Source: Actinocrinis sp035605935 (GTDB lineage: Bacteria > Actinomycetota > Actinomycetes > Streptomycetales > Catenulisporaceae). Taken from it: a stretch of DNA of 30,019 nucleotides. The notes beneath the pieces are model-generated. The model was not told where the DNA came from. It saw only the letters and a list, made by a program, of their open reading frames with translations, and made no database searches. The translations under genes and the position numbers were made by a program. The first letter of the stretch is position 1. Each line of letters begins with the position of its first letter. The DNA is taken from the NCBI RefSeq assembly GCF_035605935.1, contig NZ_DATNGK010000325.1:1-30019 (forward strand), given 5' to 3'. Below, piece after piece: positions 7,147-13,853 of this stretch.

Positions 7147-8229
7147 GTGACCAGCACCACCGAAGCGGCGCAGCGGCCGCACACCGATCCAGCCCGCGAA
7201 CCGGGCGGGAAACCAGACGACGGACCGGGCCGGGACATAACCGCGGCCCGGGACACCGACGCGGACGCGGCCGGGGCCCACCACATGCCCGACCGGCTAG
7301 ATCTGCGCGCGGCTACCCGGAACGAGGCCGCGCTACGCGGCTTCCTGCACGGATTGCCGGGTGTGGACAAGGTCGGCGCCGAGGCGCGGGTGGCCCGGCT
7401 CGGCACTCGGTCGATCAAGACCTCCGCCAAGGGCTTCGCGCTCGACCTGGCGGTCCGGATGATCGACCTGACCACGCTTGAGGGGGCGGACACTCCCGGG
7501 AAGGTGCGCTCGCTGGCCGCAAAGGCACGGCGGCCCGATCCAGCCGACCCGACCTGCCCCTCGGTCGCCGCGGTGTGCGTGTACCCGGACCTGGTCGAGG
7601 TGGCCAAACACGAGCTGCGTGGTACCGCGATCAAGGTCGCCTCGGTCGCCACCGCCTTCCCCTCCGGCCGCAGCTCGGTCGAGGTGAAGCTGGCCGAGAC
7701 GAGGATGGCCGTCGCCGCCGGCGCCGACGAGATCGACATGGTGATCGACCGCGGCGCTTTCCTCGCCGGGCATTACGGCACGGTGTTCGAGCAGATCGCG
7801 GCGGTGAAGGCAGCCTGCGGCGAGGCGCATCTCAAGGTGATCCTGGAGACCGGCGAGCTGGTCACCTACGACAACGTGCGGCGCGCCTCCTGGCTGGCGA
7901 TGCTGGCCGGGGCCGATTACATCAAGACCTCCACTGGCAAGGTCTCCCCCGCGGCGACGCTGCCGGTGTCGCTGGTCATGCTGGAGGCGGTGCGTGATTT
8001 CCGGGCGGTGAGCGGCCGGATGGTCGGGTTCAAGCCGGCCGGCGGCATCCGTACCGCGAAGGACGCGATCAAGCATCTGGTAGTGGTCAACGAGACCTGC
8101 GGCCCGGACTGGCTCGACCCGCTGTGGTTCAGGTTCGGCGCCTCCTCGCTGCTCAACGATCTGTTGATGCAGCGTCAGAAGCAGGCGGCCGGATACTACT
8201 CAGGGCCCAACTACGTGACGGTGGACTGA
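7147..8229 (+). CDS. deoC: Deoxyribose-phosphate aldolase
   Basis: The enzyme cleaves 2-deoxyribose-5-phosphate to glyceraldehyde-3-phosphate and acetaldehyde through a Schiff base. The class I aldolase barrel covers about residues 60-345. The Schiff-base lysine is Lys260 in GADYIKTSTGK, the second active-site lysine is Lys296 in GFKPAGGIRT, and Asp197 in EIDMVID matches the catalytic aspartate. The 360-residue length is above the roughly 320 of Streptomyces relatives because of an Asp/Ala/Gly-rich N-terminal stretch. ATG 7285 (residue 47, with GGGG upstream) is a credible alternative start that would remove this stretch. The next gene begins 4 nt after the stop, so deoC and two aldehyde dehydrogenase genes form an operon. 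The divergent promoter region (6949-7146) contains an inverted repeat, a DnaA-like box and a possible leaderless -10. Confidence 0.93.
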   Translation: MTSTTEAAQRPHTDPAREPGGKPDDGPGRDITAARDTDADAAGAHHMPDRLDLRAATRNEAALRGFLHGLPGVDKVGAEARVARLGTRSIKTSAKGFALDLAVRMIDLTTLEGADTPGKVRSLAAKARRPDPADPTCPSVAAVCVYPDLVEVAKHELRGTAIKVASVATAFPSGRSSVEVKLAETRMAVAAGADEIDMVIDRGAFLAGHYGTVFEQIAAVKAACGEAHLKVILETGELVTYDNVRRASWLAMLAGADYIKTSTGKVSPAATLPVSLVMLEAVRDFRAVSGRMVGFKPAGGIRTAKDAIKHLVVVNETCGPDWLDPLWFRFGASSLLNDLLMQRQKQAAGYYSGPNYVTVD

Positions 8230-8233
8230 CCCG

Positions 8234-9715
8234 ATGGCACAGCGGAAAACAGAACGACTGCCTGAGAAGACCGCGGCGGCGGCGAACCTGTTCGAGTACG
8301 CTCCGGCCCCCGAGTCGCGGGCCATCGTCAAGATCAATCCGAGCTACGACCTCTTCATCGGCGGCGAGTTCGTCCGGGCGAGCGGCGGCGCGCTCAAGAC
8401 GCTGAATCCGGCGACCGAGGAGGTGCTCGCCGAGGTCGGCGTCGCGTCGGCGGCCGACGTGGATCGCGCGGTGGCCGCCGCGCGCACCGCCTACGACCGG
8501 ATCTGGTCGCGAATGCCGGGCTCGGAACGGGCCAAGTACCTGTTCCGTATCGCGCGGATCATCCAGGAGCGTTCGCGGGAACTGGCTGTGCTTGAGTCGA
8601 TCGACAACGGCAAGCCGATCCGCGAGACCAGGGACGTGGACCTGCCGCTGGTCGCCGCGCACTTCTTCCACTACGCGGGCTGGGCGGACAAGCTCTCCTA
8701 CGCGGGCTATGGACCGGATCCGAAGCCGCTGGGCGTGGCAGCGCAGGTCATCCCGTGGAACTTCCCGCTGCTCATGCTGGCCTGGAAGATCGCCCCGGCG
8801 CTGGCCTGCGGCAACACCGTGGTGCTCAAGCCGGCCGAGACCACTCCGCTGACCGCGCTGGCCTTCGCGGAGATCTGCCAGCAGGCGGACCTGCCGCCCG
8901 GCGTGGTCAACATCCTGACCGGCGCGGGAGAGTCCGGGGCGGCGCTGGTCTCGCATCCGGATACTGACAAGGTCGCGTTCACCGGCTCCACCGAGGTCGG
9001 CCGCGGTATCGCGCGGGCGGTCGCGGGCAGCCGGAAGAAGGTGACGCTGGAGCTGGGCGGCAAGGCGGCGAACATCGTGTTTGACGACGCGCCGATCGAC
9101 CAGGCAGTCGAGGGCGTGATCGACTCGATCTTCTTCAACCAGGGGCAGGTTTGCTGCGCGGGCTCGCGGCTGCTGGTGCAGGAGTCGATCGAGCCGGAAC
9201 TGCTGGACGCGCTGCGCCGCCGGATGGAGACGCTGCGGATTGGCGATCCGCTGGATAAGAACACCGACGTCGGCGCGATCAACTCGGCGGCGCAACTGGC
9301 GAGGATCACCGAGCTGACCGAGGTCGGCGAGGCGGAGGGCGCGCAGCGCTGGTCCCCGGCCTGCGAGCTGCCGTCCACCGGCTACTGGTTCGCGCCGACC
9401 GTGTTCACGAACGTCTCGGCCACGCACCGGATCGCCCGCGAGGAGATCTTCGGTCCGGTGCTCTCGGTGCTGACCTTCCGCACTCCCGAGGAGGCGGTGG
9501 CTAAGGCGAACAACACGCCCTACGGCCTGTCCGCGGGCGTGTGGACGGAGAAGGGCTCGCGGATGCTGGCGATCGCGAAGAAGCTGCGCGCCGGGGTGGT
9601 CTGGGCGAACACGTTCAACAAGTTCGACCCCTCCTCTCCGTTCGGCGGCTATCGCGAGTCGGGTTACGGCCGCGAGGGCGGCGCACACGGTCTGGAGGCG
9701 TACCTCGATGTCTGA
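8234..9715 (+). CDS. Aldehyde dehydrogenase (NAD(P)-dependent), catalytic partner
   Basis: This is a complete 493-residue aldehyde dehydrogenase. The catalytic residues are all present: Asn176 in IPWNF, Lys199 in VVLKPAE, the general base Glu273 in LELGGK, and the nucleophile Cys307 in NQGQVCCAGSR. The NAD-binding GSTEVGR motif is at 251-257 and the EEIFGPVLSV segment follows in the C-terminal half. It begins 4 nt after deoC and its last 8 nt overlap the start of a second, truncated aldehyde dehydrogenase gene. Because DeoC releases acetaldehyde, oxidation of acetaldehyde is the likely reaction, though the substrate is inferred only from context. Together with the next gene it reproduces the order of an ALDH16 protein (active domain followed by dead domain) on two polypeptides. 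Confidence 0.9.
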   Translation: MAQRKTERLPEKTAAAANLFEYAPAPESRAIVKINPSYDLFIGGEFVRASGGALKTLNPATEEVLAEVGVASAADVDRAVAAARTAYDRIWSRMPGSERAKYLFRIARIIQERSRELAVLESIDNGKPIRETRDVDLPLVAAHFFHYAGWADKLSYAGYGPDPKPLGVAAQVIPWNFPLLMLAWKIAPALACGNTVVLKPAETTPLTALAFAEICQQADLPPGVVNILTGAGESGAALVSHPDTDKVAFTGSTEVGRGIARAVAGSRKKVTLELGGKAANIVFDDAPIDQAVEGVIDSIFFNQGQVCCAGSRLLVQESIEPELLDALRRRMETLRIGDPLDKNTDVGAINSAAQLARITELTEVGEAEGAQRWSPACELPSTGYWFAPTVFTNVSATHRIAREEIFGPVLSVLTFRTPEEAVAKANNTPYGLSAGVWTEKGSRMLAIAKKLRAGVVWANTFNKFDPSSPFGGYRESGYGREGGAHGLEAYLDV

Positions 9716-10820
9716 CAAGACCGAAGCCGGCAACAAGGCGAAGACGGCCGCAGCGAGCAAGACGACCGCGAGTAAGTCAACCGCGCGGAAGACGACGACG
9801 AAGGCTGCCGCGAAGAAGGCGACCCCGAAGAAGCCGGCGGCTGCGGAGCCAAGCGCGCCGACAGCGGCGACTGTGACCGCGTCCGTCGCCGCGGCCGTGC
9901 CCGCCGATCGGGTATCGACGGCGGTCCCGGCTTCGGTCGCTGAGGAAACCGGCGCGCGGACCCGGCTGACCGTGCGCAAGACCTACAAGCTCTACATCGG
10001 TGGGGCCTTCCCACGCTCGGAGAGCGGACGGAGCTACGAGGTGACCTCTGCGCAGGGCGCGTTCTTGGCCAACGCCGCACTGGCCTCCCGCAAGGACGCC
10101 CGCGACGCGGTGCGGGCGGCCCGGTCCGCGTTCGGCGTGTGGTCCGCAGCGACCGCGTACAACCGCGGCCAGATCCTCTACCGGATCGCCGAAATGCTCG
10201 AAGGCCGGCGCGAGCAGTTCGCCGACGAGGTGGCCGCGGCCGAGGGCGTCACCCGCGAATCAGCGCTCGCACAGACCGACGCCGCGATCGACCGCTGGGT
10301 CTGGTACGCGGGCTGGTCCGACAAGATCAGCCAAGTGCGCGGGACGGTCAACCCGGTGGCCGGACCGTACTGGAACGTCTCGTCCCCCGAGCCGACCGGG
10401 GTCGTGGCGGTGTTCGCCCCCGAGCGGCCCTCGCTGTTCGGGCTGGTCTCGGTGCTCGCCCCGGTGATCGTTTCGGGAAACGCGGCGGTCCTCGTCGCGC
10501 CCGGTTCGGCCGCGCTGCCCGCGATCACGCTGGCGGAGGTGCTGGCGACCTCGGACCTGCCCGGCGGCGTGGTCAACATTCTGACCGGGCGGATCGCCGA
10601 GCTGGGCCCACCGCTCGCCAGCCACCTCGACGTGGACGCGCTGGATCTGTCCGGCGTGCCGGATCTGGAGCTGGCCACTGAGCTGGAACGGGCCGCCGCG
10701 CAGAACCTCAAGCGGCTGAGGCGGCCGGAGCCCGAGCCGGATTGGACGGCCGATCCCGGACTGGACCGGATGGTGTCGTTCCTGGAAACCAAGACGGTCT
10801 GGCACCCGGTCGGGATCTGA
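9708..10820 (+). CDS. Truncated, catalytically dead aldehyde dehydrogenase homologue with Lys/Ala-rich tail
   Basis: Residues 92-335 of this 370-residue protein match the N-terminal nucleotide-binding part of aldehyde dehydrogenases (KLYIGGAF, YRIAEMLEGRREQF, DLPGGVVNILTG at 283-294). The catalytic half is missing: there is no LELGGK glutamate and no cysteine motif. Even the conserved Asn and Lys are lost, with VFAPERPSLF and VLVAPGSA in their places. The sequence jumps from LDLSGVPDLE to a short helix and a tail ending in KTVWHP. Residues 1-60 are rich in Lys, Ala, Thr and Ser, much like actinobacterial histone H1-like tails. The gene overlaps the active enzyme by 8 nt, so equal expression and complex formation are likely. 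A similar dead second domain occurs in ALDH16. A decayed gene is less likely, because the frame is intact and coupled. Confidence 0.8.
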   Translation: MSDKTEAGNKAKTAAASKTTASKSTARKTTTKAAAKKATPKKPAAAEPSAPTAATVTASVAAAVPADRVSTAVPASVAEETGARTRLTVRKTYKLYIGGAFPRSESGRSYEVTSAQGAFLANAALASRKDARDAVRAARSAFGVWSAATAYNRGQILYRIAEMLEGRREQFADEVAAAEGVTRESALAQTDAAIDRWVWYAGWSDKISQVRGTVNPVAGPYWNVSSPEPTGVVAVFAPERPSLFGLVSVLAPVIVSGNAAVLVAPGSAALPAITLAEVLATSDLPGGVVNILTGRIAELGPPLASHLDVDALDLSGVPDLELATELERAAAQNLKRLRRPEPEPDWTADPGLDRMVSFLETKTVWHPVGI

Positions 10821-10886
10821 CCGACCAGGCGAAATCTAGCCGGGCGAGGATCTGGCCGGGCTGCGCACGGCTTGGCAGGCGTGACT

Positions 10887-10932
10887 GCGGCGCCGGTCGG
10901 CGGGCTCTTGTGGAGCCGCCGGCCGACGCCGC
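10887..10932. terminator. Large hairpin between convergent genes
   Basis: A stem of about 20 bp (10887-10907 with 10913-10932) has one bulged G, one mismatch and one wobble pair, closed by a 5-nt TTGTG loop. It lies between the 3' ends of the dead aldehyde dehydrogenase gene (plus) and the secreted protein gene (minus). No U tract follows. It is very stable and can serve both directions. Confidence 0.7.
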
Positions 10933-10989
10933 ACGCACAGCAGGCATTGTCGGACTGGTCGCCGGTGCGGCGCGCGATCCGCGCACTGG

Positions 10990-11460
10990 TCAGCCGAGCG
11001 GTCCACCGAGCAACGAGCCGAGCACCGGCAGATCCGCCACTGGCAGACCGTCCGCAAACGTGTCCGCCACCGGCTGAGTCGATACCGGGATACCGCCAAG
11101 GCTGGTCTCCACGACATTCGACAGCGGGTCGACTCCAGTGCCGGCCAGTGGGTAAAGCTTGAGCTTGCCCAGTCGCGACCAGGCCGCGGCCGGCGCCGCC
11201 TCGGGTGCGGTCAGCGGCGCTTCCTGCGCTTGCTGCGGCAGTTCGGCGGAGGTCACCGGAACCGCGTTCGCGCTGGTCGCGTTCGAACCCAGCGCCGCGC
11301 TGTCCGCGACGTCCGAGGAGGCCGCAGGCGCGGCTGCGGCCACCGTCGCGGCCGACGCCATCGGAGCCGCCGCCGCGACCGCCAAGCCCGCGCCGAGCGA
11401 GGTGAGCGCCAGGCGACGCGCGCTGCTCGGGATTCGGCCGGCTGTCCTTGACTGACGCAT
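10990..11460 (-). CDS. Small secreted protein of unknown function
   Basis: The 156-residue product starts with a basic segment and a hydrophobic stretch (LALTSLGAGLAVAAAAPMASAA, about 17-38) that forms a signal peptide with an Ala-X-Ala cleavage site. The mature part begins with an Ala/Pro-rich region. Its C-terminal 60 residues contain LYPLAGTGVDPLSNVV, GIPVSTQPVADTFADGLPV and end in LPVLGSLLGG, a Gly/Leu/Val/Pro pattern that resembles small secreted proteins of Streptomyces, from memory only. No cysteines, catalytic motifs or sorting signal are visible. ATG 11458-11460 is preceded by AGGA at a distance of 10 nt. A strong terminator lies just upstream, so the gene must have its own promoter in the short stretch 11461-11496 or be read through. 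The function is unknown. Confidence 0.7.
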   Translation of the reverse strand: MRQSRTAGRIPSSARRLALTSLGAGLAVAAAAPMASAATVAAAAPAASSDVADSAALGSNATSANAVPVTSAELPQQAQEAPLTAPEAAPAAAWSRLGKLKLYPLAGTGVDPLSNVVETSLGGIPVSTQPVADTFADGLPVADLPVLGSLLGGPLG

Positions 11461-11496
11461 CTTGAAACGTTCCTCACCGAGGTCTGAGATCCGCGC

Positions 11497-11538
11497 AAAA
11501 AACGGACTGGTACCCGAGGCAACTCGGATACCAGTCCG
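11497..11538 (-). terminator. Intrinsic terminator after the Q/G-rich membrane protein gene
   Basis: On the minus strand a 16-bp stem with one mismatch (11503-11518 with 11523-11538) and a 4-nt loop is followed by six T residues (A run at 11497-11502 on the plus strand). It starts about 80 nt after the stop codon of the membrane protein gene at 11618. This is the clearest rho-independent terminator in the window. Confidence 0.85.
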
Positions 11539-11617
11539 AAGTCACGCCGCCTCACCCTGCTGGCGGACATTGAGCCTTAAGTAGGTTTTTGTCCTAATAG
11601 GCCAGTGCGCAAATGTA

Positions 11618-12754
11618 CTACTCGGCACGCCAGTCGCCGACCTGGAACGGCCCAGGCCGCTGCTCCGACTCCTCGCCACGGGCGGGCGGGATCTGCTGGC
11701 CCTGGCCCTGCGTCTGACCTTGCCCGTGGCCGTGAGCCGGGTTCTGCACGCCGGGCTGCGCACTACTGCCAGTCCCGCCGGGAGACCAAGGACTCGGCGC
11801 GGCGGCGTAATCCTGCATGGTCGGCGGCATTGGCGGCATGGGCTGCTGCGGCTGGTGCGATCCGGTACCCGCGACGCCGGGTGCTTGGCCGAACTGCTGC
11901 GTCGGCTGGCTCTGGTCGTAGCCCGGGGCCTGACCTGGCTGCTGGCCGCCCTGGACCGGCGGAAGCAACTGCGTGCGGTCCGAGCCGAACGGCTGCGGCG
12001 CGCCGGCCCCGCCGGGGCCCTGACCCTGCCCTTGCCCCTGCTGTCCGAACACGGTCGGCCCGGACTGCCCAGGCTGCTGGCCGAAGCCCGCCTGTCCGGA
12101 CTGGCCCGCCTGCTGACCCGACTGCCCTGGCTGTCCAGGCTGCTGACCCGGCTGGCCACTGCCCTGCTGCGGGGTCCAGCCGAAGCCGCCGGGCGGCGGC
12201 GCGGCCTGCGAATACTGCTGGCCACTCTGGCCGCCGCCGCTGCCCGCGCCGGGCCCGGCAGTCCAGCCGCCGCCGTACTGGCCGGGCTGCTGAGCGGCCG
12301 GGCGCGCGGTCTGCGGGTTGAGGATCTGCCAGGTCATCCACACGAACAGGGCCGCGACGACGACCACGACGCCCTCGCCGATCGCCATCACGAAGGTGAG
12401 GAACTTGCCCTCGCCGCCGATGCCGTCCGCGCCGAACTGGGCCAGCGCGGTCACCACGCCGAATAGCAGCGCGACGCCCATCTCCACCAGCGCGGCGAGC
12501 GTGATCAGCCGCGCCTTGGCGAGCGCCGGGCTGACGTGGTTGGCCAGGTAGACCGCGAAGGCCGCGGCCGCGGCGACGACCACGTCGAGGAACGTGCCGA
12601 CCTGGTCGTGTGCGCGGTTGGCGAAGGGCTCGGAGAACCCGTTCGAGGACGGGGGCGCGAGCAGGTTGATCACTGCGACAAGGAGGGTGAGCCCCGCGAA
12701 CACGACGGCGGCCAGCGCCGCCGGTTCGCGCAGCTTCTTCAACGTCTCAGGCAT
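11618..12754 (-). CDS. Four-helix membrane protein with Gln/Gly/Pro-rich disordered tail
   Basis: The 378-residue protein has four membrane helices at about 11-32, 54-73, 82-107 and 118-145. A tail of about 230 residues follows, made almost only of Gln, Gly, Pro, Ser and Ala with repeated GQxGQ and QPGQ units and a few aromatic residues (FGWTPQQ, GFGQQPGQ, YDQSQPTQQF). The frame is open 150 nt further upstream, but ATG 12752-12754 begins the hydrophobic, Streptomyces-like N terminus and has GGGAG upstream. The arrangement resembles the mycobacterial 34-kDa antigen family (DUF5336), also four helices plus a Pro/Gly/Gln tail; this is recall, not a search. The tail probably lies in the cytosol or at the cell surface and may mediate weak multivalent contacts. 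An intrinsic terminator follows the gene. The function is unknown. Confidence 0.75.
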   Translation of the reverse strand: MPETLKKLREPAALAAVVFAGLTLLVAVINLLAPPSSNGFSEPFANRAHDQVGTFLDVVVAAAAAFAVYLANHVSPALAKARLITLAALVEMGVALLFGVVTALAQFGADGIGGEGKFLTFVMAIGEGVVVVVAALFVWMTWQILNPQTARPAAQQPGQYGGGWTAGPGAGSGGGQSGQQYSQAAPPPGGFGWTPQQGSGQPGQQPGQPGQSGQQAGQSGQAGFGQQPGQSGPTVFGQQGQGQGQGPGGAGAPQPFGSDRTQLLPPVQGGQQPGQAPGYDQSQPTQQFGQAPGVAGTGSHQPQQPMPPMPPTMQDYAAAPSPWSPGGTGSSAQPGVQNPAHGHGQGQTQGQGQQIPPARGEESEQRPGPFQVGDWRAE

Positions 12755-12797
12755 GGCGGTGCAACGCTCCCGTGTCGGTCCGCTGGTCTCTGGACAC

Positions 12798-12825
12798 TCT
12801 GTCTTTTCAGACAGACTGTCTTTTC
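12798..12825. promoter_or_regulatory. Interleaved direct and inverted repeats upstream of the membrane protein gene
   Basis: CTGTCTTTTC occurs twice (12799-12808 and 12816-12825, 17 bp apart). Between them GACAGA (12810-12815) is the inverted complement of TCTGTC (12798-12803). The block lies 44-71 bp upstream of the membrane protein start at 12754, a plausible operator position. Confidence 0.4.
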
Positions 12826-12962
12826 GGGCGCAAGACTTCCACATTACCGAGCGTGATTGAAGTGGCAGGCGCCGCCTCATCCCCGTCAGCCTCGGTCGGC
12901 GCATGACATCAGCCCACGAACGGGTACCCCGTGACCAGCTACGCGGCTAGCCGCCTACAGCG

Positions 12963-13598
12963 TTAGGCAGCCTTGGAATCGGTGAGCCACTCGCTGTTCT
13001 GCGACACGTACCCGGCCAGCGGGCGCAGCGCCGGGTCGTCGCGCAACTTGCGCAGCGCGCGCCACAGTGCTGACTTGACCGTGCCGACCGAGACGCCCAT
13101 CCGCTCGGCGATCTCAGTGTCCGTGTACGAGCCGTAGTAGCGCAGCGAAAGGGCCTCGCGGTCCCGCGCCGAGAGCCGCATCAGTGCCCGCGCCACCGCG
13201 ACGCGCATCTCCACCTGCGGCATCGATTCGCCGTCGTAGCCGTGCTCGGGCAGTTCGTCGGTGGGGTACTCCTCCACCCGGCGCTTGCGCCACTGCGAGA
13301 TCTGGTGGTTCGTCATCGTGCGGCGCAGGTACGAGCCGACGACCGCCTTGTCCTCGATCCGGTGCCAAGCCTGGTAGGTCTTGAGCAGGCCCTCCTGCAG
13401 CAGGTCTTCGGCCTCGGTGCGGTCGCCCGCGACCTGGTGCGCGGTGCGCAGCAGCGAGGAGCGGCGTTCCGCGACGTACGCCGCGAAATCCGCGGGCGCG
13501 TCAGATGTGCCGCCCGCGCGCTTGGAACCGGTCGCGGAGGTACCCGCGTCGAATCTCTTAGCGGGGGTCGGAAGTGTTGCCAGAGTCTGGAAGCTCAT
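12963..13598 (-). CDS. sigQ: SigQ-like ECF (SigE-family) RNA polymerase sigma factor
   Basis: The 211-residue protein is an extracytoplasmic-function sigma factor. Region 2 covers about residues 38-108 (AEDLLQEGLLKTYQAWHRI, SYLRRTMTNHQISQWRKRR) and region 4 about 133-186, ending in the helix-turn-helix DTEIAERMGVSVGTVKSALWRALRKL. An N-terminal stretch of about 36 residues is Thr/Ala/Gly-rich. It is divergent from the afsQ1-like regulator gene across 255 bp, the same arrangement as sigQ and afsQ1-afsQ2 in Streptomyces coelicolor, where AfsQ1 controls sigQ. No anti-sigma gene is adjacent. The ATG at 13596-13598 has only a weak AGG upstream on its own strand. The name follows from sequence type plus neighbourhood. 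Confidence 0.82.
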   Translation of the reverse strand: MSFQTLATLPTPAKRFDAGTSATGSKRAGGTSDAPADFAAYVAERRSSLLRTAHQVAGDRTEAEDLLQEGLLKTYQAWHRIEDKAVVGSYLRRTMTNHQISQWRKRRVEEYPTDELPEHGYDGESMPQVEMRVAVARALMRLSARDREALSLRYYGSYTDTEIAERMGVSVGTVKSALWRALRKLRDDPALRPLAGYVSQNSEWLTDSKAA

Positions 13599-13643
13599 GG
13601 TGACAAGCCTGGCCCCCGCATTTCATCGTCGCGTACGCCTCGC

Positions 13644-13659
13644 GTCACAGCTTTGCCAC
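13644..13659. promoter_or_regulatory. Candidate AfsQ1 binding site upstream of sigQ
   Basis: GTCAC-N6-GCCAC matches the AfsQ1 consensus recalled for Streptomyces (GTnAC-N6-GTnAC) at all but one fixed position. It is 46 bp upstream of the sigQ start. A second GTCAC at 13744-13748 has a poorer partner (AACAC at 13755-13759). Confidence 0.4.
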
Positions 13660-13756
13660 AGGCGTTCGTCACCCCTTCCGCCAGTCGAATCCGGCTTTGA
13701 CTACGGAACCTGACTACACGCGGTGACCAGCCCGCTCGATGGAGTCACAATTCGAA

Positions 13757-13790
13757 CACACATTCACCACGTGTAATACGTGATTGTGTG
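13757..13790. promoter_or_regulatory. 34-bp inverted repeat between sigQ and afsQ1
   Basis: Arms CACACATTCAC (13757-13767) and GTGATTGTGTG (13780-13790) are complementary at 10 of 11 positions around a 12-bp spacer that contains CACGTG. It lies 64 bp before the afsQ1 start. It does not fit the AfsQ1 direct-repeat consensus, so another dimeric regulator may bind here. Confidence 0.45.
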
Positions 13791-13853
13791 AAGGACTGCT
13801 AAAGCCGCCGGTGGTATCGACCATGGACGTGTGAGTTAGGTAAGAATGGGTAG

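Noticed and set aside
8153..9979. 608-codon open frame antisense to the aldehyde dehydrogenase genes
   Set aside because: Composition (Arg, Leu, Val, Ala, His-rich) and overlap with well supported genes show that it is a mirror frame.
11461..11617. Possible riboswitch before the secreted protein gene
   Set aside because: The only strong structure is an intrinsic terminator that fits the upstream gene; no conserved riboswitch core (for example ydaO type) was recognised.
12943..12954. Perfect 12-bp palindrome GCGGCTAGCCGC just after the sigQ stop
   Set aside because: It has no loop and no U tract, so a terminator role is doubtful; too little to call an operator.
13768..13773. CACGTG hexamer in the sigQ-afsQ1 region
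   Set aside because: A six-base palindrome alone is expected by chance; it is reported only as part of the spacer of the larger inverted repeat.
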